The notes under the pieces were generated by a model. That model was not told the origin of the DNA and did not search any database. It was given only the letters and a program-made list of their open reading frames with translations. A DNA stretch of 64,000 nt from Balneola sp. EhC07 (GTDB lineage Bacteria; Bacteroidota; Rhodothermia; Balneolales; Balneolaceae), in contig NZ_LXYG01000020.1 of assembly GCF_001650905.1 (NCBI RefSeq), positions 1 through 64,000 on the forward strand, written 5' to 3'. Below, in pieces: positions 36,170-46,211 of the stretch. Position 1 is the stretch's first letter. The number at the start of each line of letters is the position of its first letter. Both the position numbers and the translations under genes were made by a program.

Positions 36170-38499
36170 ATTGTGTTCTCAAGCACCTCTAAGGTTACCG
36201 GTTTTGAGATAAAATCTGACATTCCGGCTTCTAAGCACCGTGCTTTGTCTTCCTTAGAAACATTGGCTGTCATAGAAACTATAACGGGCTTCTGTTTAAT
36301 TTCATCTTCACTTAAAATCTTTTTCGAAGCTTCAATTCCATCCAATCCAGGCATTTCCATATCCATAAGAATTAGATCGTACTTATTTTTTGAGACCTCC
36401 TCTACAGCTTCAAACCCATCAGATACAATCTTAACTGCGTATCCCAATCGTTCCAACATTTTTTCTGCTACTTTTTGATTAAAAACATTGTCCTCTGCCA
36501 ATAATATTCTGGAAAGATTCTTTTTATTTTCGACTTCAATTGAATCTAAATTTGACTCTACAGAATCACTCTCTTTGAGCTTTTCGGATTCTATTGTAAA
36601 ACTAAACGTTGCACCTTTGGTAACATTATTCTCAACCCAAATATCTCCTCCCATATTATTCACCAATCTCTTGCTTATAGCTAACCCCAATCCTGAACCG
36701 CTATAACGACGATTTCTTGCAGAATCAATTTGCGAGAATTCTTTAAATAAAAGACTCATTTTGTCTTCGGGAATACCAACTCCGGTGTCTTTTATTGAAA
36801 ACAATAAATTACCATTCTTCAATAAAGACGTACCTTCTTTAACTTCTACGATTATCTTTCCCTCTTCGGTAAACTTAAGCGCATTACCAATTAGATTGAT
36901 CAAAACCTGCCTAAGCCTTACCGGATCGATCATAAAGCGCCTTTGATCACCAACACTATATTTACTAACCAATTTAACTTTATTAGATTCATTAAGAGCG
37001 GATAAAATTTGAATGGTATCCTCTAAGAAGACATCCAACTGCACCTTTTCGTAATTCAATTGAATATTTCCGGTATCAATCTTTGAGAAATCTAAAATAT
37101 TGTTGATCACACCTAACAAGCTTTCCCCACTCTTCTTAATGATGTTGGAAAATTCGATTCTATCCTCATTAGATTTCGTATCAGCTAATAACTCAGAAAA
37201 ACCTATGATCGCGTTTAATGGAGTTCTCAATTCATGCCCCATTGTTGAAAGAAACTGACTCTTAGCAATGGAAGCTTGTTCTGCTTTCTCTTTTGCTTTT
37301 CTTAACGAACTTCCAAATCGATTGGATAGAATAAGTGACTGCAAGAAAAAGAACAGCAGATACCCGAAAAGATTAAGTAATAAGTTTTCTTGAATAATGA
37401 CAAAATACTCCAGAAGATTATGGAAGAACACCATAAAAATTACTATCCCACTTGCGATAGCATATTTAGCACTTTCATTTTTATTTAATACCGCTTTTAA
37501 AAATACCCAACTTGAATAAAATATATATATTGGTATAGCTGAAAAAAAGATATTTATCAGTTGCGTGAAATAGAACGCCGGTGTAAGTAATGCTATAGCA
37601 GCCAGCACCAAGAAAAAACTATTAAAGCCATGGATGATTTTCTTTGAGGCTTCTTGAGTGTAGAGGTGTAGTATAAATAGCCCGAAAAGAACCGGTGATA
37701 AATAGAGGGAAATATATTCTAGCTTAAGAGTCACAATCCATGGAATATTCTCTAAATAAAGATGTAATGGGTATAATTCTGTCCCAAAAACTCTGTAACT
37801 ATAACAGAGGCAGAATAACGAAAAATACAAAATTGGTTTTTCATCCCTCCCAAATAGATACAGACCAAAGAAGAAAAGCCCACCCATGACCAAGCTTCCG
37901 GTTAAAATGAAAGCGTATCCTAACTTCTTTTCTCTTTTCTCTATTAACTGGCTTTCAGAACCGAAATAAATAGGAAGCCGTGCTCCTCCCTTTTTATGCT
38001 GAAAATTGGATATCTGTAATACTATCTCAAGGCTATCTTTATCAAATTGATCTAAAGCAACAGTTTTTGGAATCCATTTTGGAATATGAGTCTCTTTAGT
38101 TGTTCCTACAACCCCATTTGATGCGATCAAAACTGTATCCGCATAAAGATTATAAGCAGTATATAGATCAGGAATGCTGAATGCCAGCGCCGGATAATCT
38201 TTTGGAAGTAATATTTTCAACCTATAACTCGCAAACCCGAATGAGCTGAGTCCCTCTTCACTCTGCCACATATGTGGAAACTCACGATATTCGATATCTT
38301 TTGAGACATTCTCAAAATCCACAAGCTGTTTCCAAAAAAATTCCCACTCTCCATTTAACGGAATAGGCTCTGACTCAGTGAAATCAGTTCCCCTAAGATC
38401 TATAACCCCCGACTCTGCAACTTCTTGAGCATTTAAACTGCTTATCGAAAAAAAAAGAATTAGTAATGTTTTCCCTATAACACCAGTTTTTCTCTGCAC
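36148..38499 (-). CDS. Hybrid histidine kinase with 7TM-DISM sensor and receiver domain
   Basis: The 783-residue protein starts with a signal peptide and a 7TMR-DISMED2-like extracytoplasmic domain (about 30-180, with [12 protein letters not shown] and SYRLKILLP). Seven transmembrane segments follow at about 200-395. The kinase part has [14 protein letters not shown] with phospho-accepting H422, the N box [12 protein letters not shown] boxes and a HATPase domain. A receiver domain follows with acceptor D713 in [10 protein letters not shown]. It is an orphan gene with no adjacent response regulator, so phosphotransfer may go to the attached receiver and an external Hpt protein. The DISM ligand is probably a carbohydrate or other small molecule. 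The start is GTG. Confidence 0.9.
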   Translation of the reverse strand: MQRKTGVIGKTLLILFFSISSLNAQEVAESGVIDLRGTDFTESEPIPLNGEWEFFWKQLVDFENVSKDIEYREFPHMWQSEEGLSSFGFASYRLKILLPKDYPALAFSIPDLYTAYNLYADTVLIASNGVVGTTKETHIPKWIPKTVALDQFDKDSLEIVLQISNFQHKKGGARLPIYFGSESQLIEKREKKLGYAFILTGSLVMGGLFFFGLYLFGRDEKPILYFSLFCLCYSYRVFGTELYPLHLYLENIPWIVTLKLEYISLYLSPVLFGLFILHLYTQEASKKIIHGFNSFFLVLAAIALLTPAFYFTQLINIFFSAIPIYIFYSSWVFLKAVLNKNESAKYAIASGIVIFMVFFHNLLEYFVIIQENLLLNLFGYLLFFFLQSLILSNRFGSSLRKAKEKAEQASIAKSQFLSTMGHELRTPLNAIIGFSELLADTKSNEDRIEFSNIIKKSGESLLGVINNILDFSKIDTGNIQLNYEKVQLDVFLEDTIQILSALNESNKVKLVSKYSVGDQRRFMIDPVRLRQVLINLIGNALKFTEEGKIIVEVKEGTSLLKNGNLLFSIKDTGVGIPEDKMSLLFKEFSQIDSARNRRYSGSGLGLAISKRLVNNMGGDIWVENNVTKGATFSFTIESEKLKESDSVESNLDSIEVENKKNLSRILLAEDNVFNQKVAEKMLERLGYAVKIVSDGFEAVEEVSKNKYDLILMDMEMPGLDGIEASKKILSEDEIKQKPVIVSMTANVSKEDKARCLEAGMSDFISKPVTLEVLENTIKKYLGD

Positions 38500-38626
38500 A
38501 ATTCGAGGGGTAATTGATACTTCAGTTTTTGTGGAAACTTCTTCACTGAAAATAGATAATTAAAGAGGTATCAAAAAGGAAATAAACATAAATTTACCTA
38601 CTCATAAATAGCTTTATAAACTCGCT

Positions 38627-39244
38627 CTATAAGATTTTATACAGATAATCCCACACAGTTTCAGCAACAACCTTATGTCCTTGCACATTTGGGTGAATTT
38701 GATCGGGCTGCATGAACTCATCTCTCCCTCCTACTTTATCCAGAATTAAAGGGATCAGGGTGAGATTATTTTTCTCAGCCAATTCCGGATACAGGTCCTG
38801 AAACTCTTTAGTATAGTCCGTTCCCAGATTAGGAGGAACCTGCATACCTGCAATTATGATCTCGATCTCCGGATTTTTTGCCTTAGCTCGATCTATAATC
38901 TGTTGAAGATTGTCTTTTGTTGATGAAAGATCTATGCCACGAAGGCCATCGTTTCCACCCAATTCAAGGATCATTATGTCGATATCTCTTTGTAAAACCC
39001 AATTGATCCGTCTTAAACCTCCTGCCGAAGTCTCTCCACTCAATCCGCCGTTGATCACTTCGTAGTTCAAACCCAATGAATCTATCTTATCCTGAATAAC
39101 AGCCGGAAATGCTTGTTGAGGCTGAATACCATATCCCGCTGAGATACTATCTCCAAAAAACAAGATCGATTTTTTCTCTTGTGAATATATATTCATACTC
39201 ATCAAAAGTGAGAAGAGAATAATAATTGAGTGTCTTTTTTTCAT
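38627..39244 (-). CDS. SGNH arylesterase/thioesterase, TesA-like
   Basis: I start at ATG 39244 (205 residues; MKKRHSII) rather than the TTG at 39259, because a signal peptide then begins cleanly. The SGNH blocks are FGDSISAGYGI near 29-39, NGGLSGETSAGGLRRI, LELGGNDGLRG near 92-102 and PDQIHPNVQGH near 182-192. This matches the TesA/ArylE group. It is divergent from a YbbA/YbbP-type ABC system, repeating the tesA-ybbA-ybbP neighbourhood known in other bacteria. Periplasmic esterase or lysophospholipase activity is likely. Confidence 0.85.
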   Translation of the reverse strand: MKKRHSIIILFSLLMSMNIYSQEKKSILFFGDSISAGYGIQPQQAFPAVIQDKIDSLGLNYEVINGGLSGETSAGGLRRINWVLQRDIDIMILELGGNDGLRGIDLSSTKDNLQQIIDRAKAKNPEIEIIIAGMQVPPNLGTDYTKEFQDLYPELAEKNNLTLIPLILDKVGGRDEFMQPDQIHPNVQGHKVVAETVWDYLYKIL

Positions 39245-39371
39245 AAACAGTATTTTCAAAGCTAAATATTTATAACAAATTTAAACTAATCAACGTAACT
39301 AATTTTGCCATATTACGGAATGGTAATACACACATTTTAGGTTAAGAGTTCATTAATAATAAAAGAACATC

Positions 39372-40079
39372 GTGAATCATATTTTAAAACTGGAAAGCCT
39401 TACCCGCCAATTTAAAAGCGGAGATAAAACACTTACCGTTGTAGACAATGTAACTTTCGAAATTGAAGAAGGTATCTCTTGCGCAATTGTTGGACCATCA
39501 GGAAGTGGGAAAACAACTTTATTGGGATTATCTGCGGGATTAGATCAACCTACATCCGGAGATGTTACACTGAACGGAATCAATTTGAAACCTCTTAATG
39601 AAGACCAAAGAGCAGAAGTTCGTAATCGACATGTCGGATTCGTTTTTCAAACATTTCAGTTAGTTCCCACACTTACAGCCGTCGAAAATGTTATGGTTCC
39701 TTTGGAGCTACGTGGCGAAGCGACAAATCAGGTTCGAGAACGGGCGATCGAGCTTCTCGAAGAAGTAGGATTAGGGGAACGCTCCCATCACTATCCTACT
39801 CAACTCTCAGGTGGTGAACAACAACGGGTTGCAGTAGCAAGAGCTTTTATTAATAATCCGAAAATACTTTTCGCTGATGAACCCACCGGTAATCTTGATT
39901 CTGAAACAGGTGAACATATCGAAAACCTGATTTTTGATCTGAACAGAAAACAGGGAACAACTCTGGTTCTGGTTACACACGATCTTGACCTTGCTGATAA
40001 ATGTGATCGGGTAATAAAATTGAAAAACGGAGAGGTCGATTCTGATGTCTTTAAATCATCAGGGGAAGCCGTAGCGTGA
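39372..40079 (+). CDS. YbbA/LolD-type ABC transporter ATPase
   Basis: The 235-residue ATPase has Walker A GPSGSGKTT near 39-47, LSGGEQQRVAVARAF (signature) near 143-157, Walker B ILFADEPTGNLDSET and the H-loop LVTHDLDLADKCD. The GTG start at 39372 gives a full N-terminal domain. It overlaps the permease gene by 4 bases (GTGA). It belongs to the MacB/LolD group that energises FtsX-like permeases. The divergent TesA-like esterase gene is its neighbour. Confidence 0.93.
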   Translation: MNHILKLESLTRQFKSGDKTLTVVDNVTFEIEEGISCAIVGPSGSGKTTLLGLSAGLDQPTSGDVTLNGINLKPLNEDQRAEVRNRHVGFVFQTFQLVPTLTAVENVMVPLELRGEATNQVRERAIELLEEVGLGERSHHYPTQLSGGEQQRVAVARAFINNPKILFADEPTGNLDSETGEHIENLIFDLNRKQGTTLVLVTHDLDLADKCDRVIKLKNGEVDSDVFKSSGEAVA

Positions 40080-42613
40080 ATAAATTATTCTGGATCTTTA
40101 AAATGGCGTGGCGAGATTCCCGTTCCAACAGAAAGAAATTATTTCTTTATCTGGCAGCTATAATCGTTGGTGTAGCTGCTCAGGTGGCGATCAGCTCCTT
40201 CAGAGAAAATCTTAATGACAGTATAAATGAGCAATCAAAAGAATTGCTTGGCGCCGATCTGGAAGTTGAAAAAAACTCCCCGTTCCACGACGAATTGGAG
40301 ATATATCTCGATTCCTTAGGTGGAGAACGATCTGATGCTTTAAGTTTTACTTCAATGGCTTACTTCCCTAAATCAGGGACTACAAGACTTTCTCAAATAA
40401 CTGCCTTGGAAGGCGATTTTCCTTATTACGGCGAGCTTAAAACCGATCCTCAATCTGCTTCTGATACCTTTCAAAAAACTGCAGGGGCTTTGGTTGATGA
40501 ACCAATTTTACTTCAGTTCGGATTACAACCCGGTGATTCTGTTAAGATCGGATTAATAACATATGAAATTGCAGGCGCTTTGCAGGAAATTCCCGGTCAA
40601 CCGGTTGCGGCTTCCTTTTTTGGTCCAAGAATTTATATTCCCAAAGAGAATATCGAAGCAACAGGACTTCTTCAGCGCGGAAGTCAGCTTGAGTATATTT
40701 CCTACATAAAATATCCGGAGGGTACAGATCCTATTCTTGTAGAGTCAACTCTGGATGCAATGAATGATTCAGTTCGTTTTGGGTACGATGATGTAGCCGA
40801 AAGAAAGGAAGAAGTTGGTGAAGCTATTTTGTATTTGTCGAATTTTCTGAATCTGATTGGTTTTATAGCATTGCTACTGGGAGGGATCGGAGTTGCCAGC
40901 TCTATATTTGTTTATATCCGGCAAAAGATAAGCACTGTAGCCGTCCTTCGCTGTGTTGGAGCGTCATCCAATCAGGCTATGAGTATTTATTTGATCCAGG
41001 CTGTATTCATGGGTTTTATAGGAGCTTCAATTGGTGCTTTTATTGGTTCGTTGATTCAACTGTATCTACCTGTTTTGGTTCAGGATTTTGTTCCCGTTGA
41101 TATTGAGTTAGCGCTTTCATGGAGTTCAATTTTTATTGGAATAATTACAGGGGTCTCCATTTCTCTGATTTTTGCTCTTTTCCCGTTGCTCGCCGTTCGT
41201 AAAATATCTCCGCTTTTTACTCTGCGCTCAGTTGATATAAACCTTTCCAAACTCCTTAACTGGATAACAAGGTTCTCTTTATTTGGTTTGATCGGTGTTT
41301 CTGTAGTTGGTTATGCATGGTTAATGCTTAATGATATTCTGGCAGCTATTTTCTTTACTCTCGGGCTCGTTTTCTGTCTTTTGTTATTATCAGGAATTGC
41401 TTTTTTAATTATGAAAGGAGCACAGAAGTTTAATCCTAAAGCTTTTGGTTATGAATTCAGACAGGGATTGGCAAACCTGTATCGCCCAAATAACCAAACC
41501 TCTACCTTGCTTCTCACTTTTGGACTGGGAGTAACATTAATAAGTTCTCTTTATCTAACTCAGGATATGCTTTTAGGAACCATTAATTTCGATGATGGTC
41601 AGGATCTTCCAAACCTTGCACTTTATGATATTCAGTACGATCAGAATGAAGGCGTAAACAAGATCATTCTTGATAATGACATGGAACTGCTTCAAAATGT
41701 GCCCATTGTTACTATGCGTCTGCAATCTATAAATGATACTACCGTAGCTGAGTTCATGGCTGATTCCAACCGTAAACCAAGGAGTTGGGCATTGAATCGC
41801 GAATACCGATCTACTTACAGAGATTCTCTGGTTTCTACTGAGACCGTTAATTCCGGAGTTTTTGTAGGAACCGTTACAGATTCGGAAGACCTTGTTCCTA
41901 TTTCTGTCTCCACTGATCTAATGAGTGATCTAAATGCTCAGGTCGGCGATACTATAGTTTGGGATGTTCAGGGAATTCCAATTTCAAGCTTTATCGCCGG
42001 AACAAGAACTGTTGAGTGGCAGACGCCACAACCCAATTTCTTCGTGGTTTTCCCAACTGGAGTACTGGAGCCTGCACCTCAATTTTTTGCAACTACATTA
42101 AATACACCAAGCAGAGAAGCTTCTTTAGAATTACAGCAAAAAATCGTTCAGGCTTACCCGAATGTATCTGCAATTGATATAGGTCAAGTACTTGAAACCG
42201 TTCGTGATTTCATCGATAAAATTACATTTGTGATACAGTTCATTGGTTTGTTCAGCATTATTACTGGACTGATCGTATTGGCCGGTTCGGCTGCTACGAG
42301 TAGATATCAAAGAATACGAGAAGCTGTTTTATTAAGGACATTGGGGGCCAAACAAAAACAGGTTATCAAGATACAAGTCATTGAATATGTATTCTTGGGA
42401 ATCATGGCAGCTCTAACCGGTCTCACTCTTTCTGTAGGAGCCAGCGCCCTGTTAGGGTACTTCTATTTTGATATAGACTTTGTACCTAACTTTGCCATTC
42501 TGGGAATTGAAACTCTGATTCTTATTGGTTTGGTTCTCACTATCGGGTTATTGAATACCAGAGGAATTCACACACGCCCACCTTTGGAAATATTACGGGA
42601 TCAGGCTGCTTAG
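40076..42613 (+). CDS. FtsX-family ABC permease (YbbP-like)
   Basis: The 845-residue permease has an N-terminal transmembrane segment at about 25-42, a large periplasmic region, then two groups of transmembrane segments at about 255-375 and 395-455. A second periplasmic region follows, and a last set of three segments lies near 718-830, as in duplicated FtsX-type permeases of the YbbP group. It overlaps the ATPase gene by 4 bases. In this family the ATPase drives conformational change for lipid or envelope-protein handling; the exact substrate is unknown. The neighbouring SGNH esterase suggests fatty-acid or lipoprotein-linked chemistry. Confidence 0.87.
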   Translation: MNKLFWIFKMAWRDSRSNRKKLFLYLAAIIVGVAAQVAISSFRENLNDSINEQSKELLGADLEVEKNSPFHDELEIYLDSLGGERSDALSFTSMAYFPKSGTTRLSQITALEGDFPYYGELKTDPQSASDTFQKTAGALVDEPILLQFGLQPGDSVKIGLITYEIAGALQEIPGQPVAASFFGPRIYIPKENIEATGLLQRGSQLEYISYIKYPEGTDPILVESTLDAMNDSVRFGYDDVAERKEEVGEAILYLSNFLNLIGFIALLLGGIGVASSIFVYIRQKISTVAVLRCVGASSNQAMSIYLIQAVFMGFIGASIGAFIGSLIQLYLPVLVQDFVPVDIELALSWSSIFIGIITGVSISLIFALFPLLAVRKISPLFTLRSVDINLSKLLNWITRFSLFGLIGVSVVGYAWLMLNDILAAIFFTLGLVFCLLLLSGIAFLIMKGAQKFNPKAFGYEFRQGLANLYRPNNQTSTLLLTFGLGVTLISSLYLTQDMLLGTINFDDGQDLPNLALYDIQYDQNEGVNKIILDNDMELLQNVPIVTMRLQSINDTTVAEFMADSNRKPRSWALNREYRSTYRDSLVSTETVNSGVFVGTVTDSEDLVPISVSTDLMSDLNAQVGDTIVWDVQGIPISSFIAGTRTVEWQTPQPNFFVVFPTGVLEPAPQFFATTLNTPSREASLELQQKIVQAYPNVSAIDIGQVLETVRDFIDKITFVIQFIGLFSIITGLIVLAGSAATSRYQRIREAVLLRTLGAKQKQVIKIQVIEYVFLGIMAALTGLTLSVGASALLGYFYFDIDFVPNFAILGIETLILIGLVLTIGLLNTRGIHTRPPLEILRDQAA

Positions 42614-42706
42614 CTTTTGATGATATCTTGATCAGATGTTAATAAATGGAACTCATGGGTTTAGAATGAGTTCCACTATGTAAATAATACTAACAAAACA
42701 TTTGAA

Positions 42707-43378
42707 ATGAAGACATTATCCAGATTAAGTATTTTTGCACTCATATTAACTTTGCCTTTTATAGGCTGTGACAGCATAAGCAAGACCGCTAAAGGAACTG
42801 CTATTGGTGCAGCAGCAGGAGCTCTTGCAGGAGCGGTTATTGGTAAAGCAGCAGGTAATACCACAAATGGAGCAATCATTGGTGCTGCGGTAGGTGGTGC
42901 ATCAGGTGCGGCCATTGGCAACTATATGGACAGACAATCCAGAGAACTTGAAAATGATCTTGAAGGTGCAAAAGTTGAAAGAGTCGGGGAAGGAATAAAA
43001 ATTACTTTTGACTCAGGAATACTTTTTGATGTTAATTCCTATCAGCTTAAAGATGCTTCCAGAGAAAACATCTCCGAGCTATCTGAAATCCTTCAAAAGT
43101 ATGAAGACACCAATATCATGTTTTCCGGATATACGGATAACACAGGTAGCGAAGAATACAACCAGAAGCTTTCAGAAGATAGAGCAAAGGCAGTAGCAGA
43201 ATATGCGGCCTTTACAGGTGTGGATGCTGAAAGAATGACTATTATAGGTTACGGAGAATCAGATCCTGTAGCTGATAACAGTACAGCAAGCGGTCGTCAA
43301 CAAAACCGAAGAGTTGAAATCGGAATTTGGGCGAACGAGAAGCTCAAAGAAGCTGCTGAGAAAGGTGAAATAGAATAA
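42707..43378 (+). CDS. OmpA-family lipoprotein with glycine zipper
   Basis: The 223-residue protein has lipobox LPFIGC at about 17-22, a glycine-zipper stretch with repeated GAAxGALAGA-like units at about 32-65, and an OmpA-like peptidoglycan-binding domain with ILFDVNSYQLKD, FSGYTDNTGSEEYNQKLSEDRA and GRQQNRRVEI. It should tether the outer membrane to peptidoglycan. It is a single-gene unit with a strong terminator, downstream of the ABC system. Confidence 0.93.
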   Translation: MKTLSRLSIFALILTLPFIGCDSISKTAKGTAIGAAAGALAGAVIGKAAGNTTNGAIIGAAVGGASGAAIGNYMDRQSRELENDLEGAKVERVGEGIKITFDSGILFDVNSYQLKDASRENISELSEILQKYEDTNIMFSGYTDNTGSEEYNQKLSEDRAKAVAEYAAFTGVDAERMTIIGYGESDPVADNSTASGRQQNRRVEIGIWANEKLKEAAEKGEIE

Positions 43379-43400
43379 CAGATTTAATTTTTCTTTATCC

Positions 43401-43435
43401 ATCCCTGCACATTTTTATGTGTGGGGATTTTTTTT
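43401..43435 (+). terminator. Intrinsic terminator of the OmpA-lipoprotein gene
   Basis: ATCCCTGCACAT pairs with ATGTGTGGGGAT (two wobbles) around a TTTT loop, followed by an eight-T run. Confidence 0.85.
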
Positions 43436-43466
43436 GCTTACTTTCTGCAGAATTAAACGGATATCT

Positions 43467-44552
43467 ATGAGTATTAGAAAAAAATTATCTCCTGTAAGAA
43501 TAAAGAATAAATTTTTCAGAAAAGAGATCGGTAGCGCTCCGGGGACCCTAACTCACATTGGGGAGAAAAAACTGGAAGATATAATCATTGAAATACATGA
43601 TTACAGCAATACTCATCTGGATATAAAAAAAATTACAACCATTGATGAGTGTAAACCCTACGTTGATACAGCAAACCCAACCTGGGTGCAGGTTAAAGGC
43701 TTACATGATATTGGATACCTGAAGCAGCTTTGGGATGAATTTGACTTCCATCCTCTTATTCAGGAAGATATTCTAAACACTACTCAACGTTCAAAAATTG
43801 AAGACTACGGAGAGCAAATTTTCATCGTACTAAAAATGCTCTATATGGAAGATGGAGTTCTTCAACAGGAACAGGTTAGTATAGTGTTTACTGAGAAATT
43901 CATTTTTTCATTTCAGGAATCCGAACGTAAAATATTTCTACCTATCAAAGAACGCCTTGCAGTAGAAAATACCCGCATGCGTAAAGGCGGTCCTGATTAT
44001 ATGTCTTATGCTTTGATGGATATCATTATCGATTATTACTTCGCTGTTCTCGAAGAACTAAATGAGAATATCGAAATAATTGAAGAGGAACTCTGGTCGG
44101 GTGAAGACAGAAATGCTTTATCTTCCATTCACAAAATAAGAAGACAGCTTCTTCAATTCAGGAAAAGTATCTGGCCATTAAGAGACAGTATAAACTCACT
44201 TACCCGGGATGATTCACCTCTTGTTAAAGACGAAACGAAATTGTTTCTCAGAGACGTTTCTGATCACACTTTACAGATTGTAGACAGTCTTGATAATAAT
44301 CGTGAAATGGTTTCCAGTTTACATGATATGTATCAAACCAACATCAGCAACAGAATGAACGAGGTAATGAAAGTGCTAACTATAATTGCCACTATTTTTA
44401 TACCTCTTACTTTTATTGCCGGAATTTATGGAATGAATTTTGAGTACATGCCGGAACTGGGTTGGCAGTATAGCTATCCTATCGCGTGGGGTGTAATGAT
44501 CTTGGTTACCATTGGAATGGTTATATACTTCAAGAGAAAAGACTGGATGTAA
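43467..44552 (+). CDS. corA: CorA-family magnesium/cobalt channel
   Basis: From the ATG at 43467 the protein is 361 residues; an earlier in-frame start at 43419 would add an unlikely hydrophobic stretch that overlaps the preceding gene's terminator. A mainly soluble N-terminal domain includes HPLIQEDILNTTQRSKIEDYG, then a long coiled helix. The C-terminus has two membrane segments with the selectivity motif GMN (IAGIYGMNFEYMPE) between them, ending in FKRKDWM. These are the hallmarks of the CorA family. It converges with the FadL-like gene across a terminator. Confidence 0.95.
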   Translation: MSIRKKLSPVRIKNKFFRKEIGSAPGTLTHIGEKKLEDIIIEIHDYSNTHLDIKKITTIDECKPYVDTANPTWVQVKGLHDIGYLKQLWDEFDFHPLIQEDILNTTQRSKIEDYGEQIFIVLKMLYMEDGVLQQEQVSIVFTEKFIFSFQESERKIFLPIKERLAVENTRMRKGGPDYMSYALMDIIIDYYFAVLEELNENIEIIEEELWSGEDRNALSSIHKIRRQLLQFRKSIWPLRDSINSLTRDDSPLVKDETKLFLRDVSDHTLQIVDSLDNNREMVSSLHDMYQTNISNRMNEVMKVLTIIATIFIPLTFIAGIYGMNFEYMPELGWQYSYPIAWGVMILVTIGMVIYFKRKDWM

Positions 44553-44578
44553 AGAGAACTGGATCTTATTTGTTTCAC

Positions 44579-44616
44579 AAAAAAGAGACCGTAAGTCGTT
44601 CAAAACTAACGGTCTC
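44579..44616 (-). terminator. Intrinsic terminator of the FadL-like gene
   Basis: On the minus strand GAGACCGT and ACGGTCTC form the core of a stem of about 12 bp with one mismatch, followed by six Ts. It lies between the stops of corA and the FadL-like gene. Confidence 0.75.
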
Positions 44617-44656
44617 AACTAACTACGGAGGTATTTGGGTAAATTCTTTTCAATCT

Positions 44657-46177
44657 CTAAAACCTGAATTTAACTCCAGCTAAAATGTTCAACCTTTCTT
44701 TTTCCTTTGATACAGCTTGAATATTATCTTCAAACTCATATATTACAGAACGGTCACCTCTGCTGGAATATTGTGCTGACAAATCCAAAAATATATTTTC
44801 AGCAATAGGGAAAGTTAGCCCACCGGAATACACAACTTCCTCAAACTGATAGAAATCCTCTTTCCCTGGTAGCAATGCATAGCCGGCTATAATTTTCGTA
44901 TCATTATTAAATGAGTATGCAGCACTTGCCTTAAAATTTATCACAGCATTATAAGTACTGCTGATCGATTGATTTGTAGCATCTTCATCTTCCTTTAAAA
45001 TTGCTACATCACTGGGGTCCAGATCTCCGGTATTAATGGTAAAATCAACTTTTGTAGAGCTGTAATCTATATACTCAGCAGAAGCAGAAATGGTCAGATT
45101 TCCTATATCCTGTAGCGTAGCTCCTACCTTGAATTCTGCAGGTCTGGTTACTGCATATTCAAATTCTCCAAAAAAAGTAGTTTCGTCTCCATCAGTAAAA
45201 GTATCATCATCAAATTCAGTTCTGATGTTCGAATAAAAACTTTCAGTTACAAAAAACTTAGACGGAGATACTATACTAGCTCCTAAATTTAAGAAAGGAA
45301 GGGGTTTATATATCATTCCGCCGCGAGCAGTAAAACCAAAAAATTCAGTATCAATTTCATCAGTTAATGTAATGGAAAATATATCTGTTGCAGGATCAGA
45401 ACCGCTGGGTGGTATTACATCGTCGTTGTAAAAATTGTTTTCGTCAACCTCCTGAAAGCTTCTGTCATAGTTAATTGATCCATTTATTATACCTAGCGAA
45501 ATTCCTGCAAAAAGGTTCTTCTGAAACTCTGTGGAAGCAAATACGGAAAATTCTCCAATATCTCTTCTGTTTTTAATTTCAGCAAATTGATCTATTCCTA
45601 AGAATCCTGCAGGCCGATCATCCACTCTAAAAATGGATTCTATTTCATTGTTCGTGTCATTTCTATAATCAACTGCAAAAGCTTCAAAAGCTATCCCATT
45701 GTAGTCGCTGCCTGATTGCTTAAAAAGATCCGTAATAGAATTGTCTTGATTTGTCGCATCTATGAATGTGTCGTCAACATCTTTTGAGATCACATTGTAG
45801 CCTCCCCCAATTACAAAACTGCCTCGATCCGTAGGAACTTTGTAAACCAATCCCAAATTACCGAATGTAGTATTTGAGAATTCTGTATCATTTAAAGACC
45901 CGATATACCCATTAGATTGAGTATTATTTTGATTTAACCAGCCTAAGCTATAAAAACTTCCTTTCGCCAGAGCCATTGCAGCAGGGTTATCTATAAAACT
46001 ACCATAACCATTGAAAGAAGAAACCGAAGTTGATACCGATGATAAGGCATCTCCATTTGCATTAAGCGTACTCATTTGTAACGCTAAGCTTTTATAGCTA
46101 ATGGGCGACTCTCCATCTTGTGCAGCTACTGAAACGGACAGAAAAATTCCACTGAGTAAGAGTATTAATCTCTTCAT
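44657..46177 (-). CDS. FadL/TodX-like outer-membrane channel
   Basis: The 506-residue protein has a signal peptide ending VAAQ and an N-terminal NPAAMALAKGSFYSLGW segment, the hatch-like region typical of the FadL/OmpP1 hydrophobic-compound channels. Long amphipathic strands follow (SFVIGGGYNVIS, EFFGFTARGGMIY, EFKVGATLQDIGNLTISASAEYIDY), and it ends AGVKFRF. The family takes up long-chain fatty acids or aromatic compounds. It is followed by its own terminator and preceded closely (34 bases) by the Ser/Arg/Lys-rich lipoprotein gene. Confidence 0.8.
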   Translation of the reverse strand: MKRLILLLSGIFLSVSVAAQDGESPISYKSLALQMSTLNANGDALSSVSTSVSSFNGYGSFIDNPAAMALAKGSFYSLGWLNQNNTQSNGYIGSLNDTEFSNTTFGNLGLVYKVPTDRGSFVIGGGYNVISKDVDDTFIDATNQDNSITDLFKQSGSDYNGIAFEAFAVDYRNDTNNEIESIFRVDDRPAGFLGIDQFAEIKNRRDIGEFSVFASTEFQKNLFAGISLGIINGSINYDRSFQEVDENNFYNDDVIPPSGSDPATDIFSITLTDEIDTEFFGFTARGGMIYKPLPFLNLGASIVSPSKFFVTESFYSNIRTEFDDDTFTDGDETTFFGEFEYAVTRPAEFKVGATLQDIGNLTISASAEYIDYSSTKVDFTINTGDLDPSDVAILKEDEDATNQSISSTYNAVINFKASAAYSFNNDTKIIAGYALLPGKEDFYQFEEVVYSGGLTFPIAENIFLDLSAQYSSRGDRSVIYEFEDNIQAVSKEKERLNILAGVKFRF

Positions 46178-46211
46178 GAATAGTAGATTATAAAAGATTT
46201 AGGTTAAGTTT

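Noticed and set aside
43419-43466. Longer CorA start
   Set aside because: It overlaps the T-run of the preceding terminator, and the added residues are not CorA-like.
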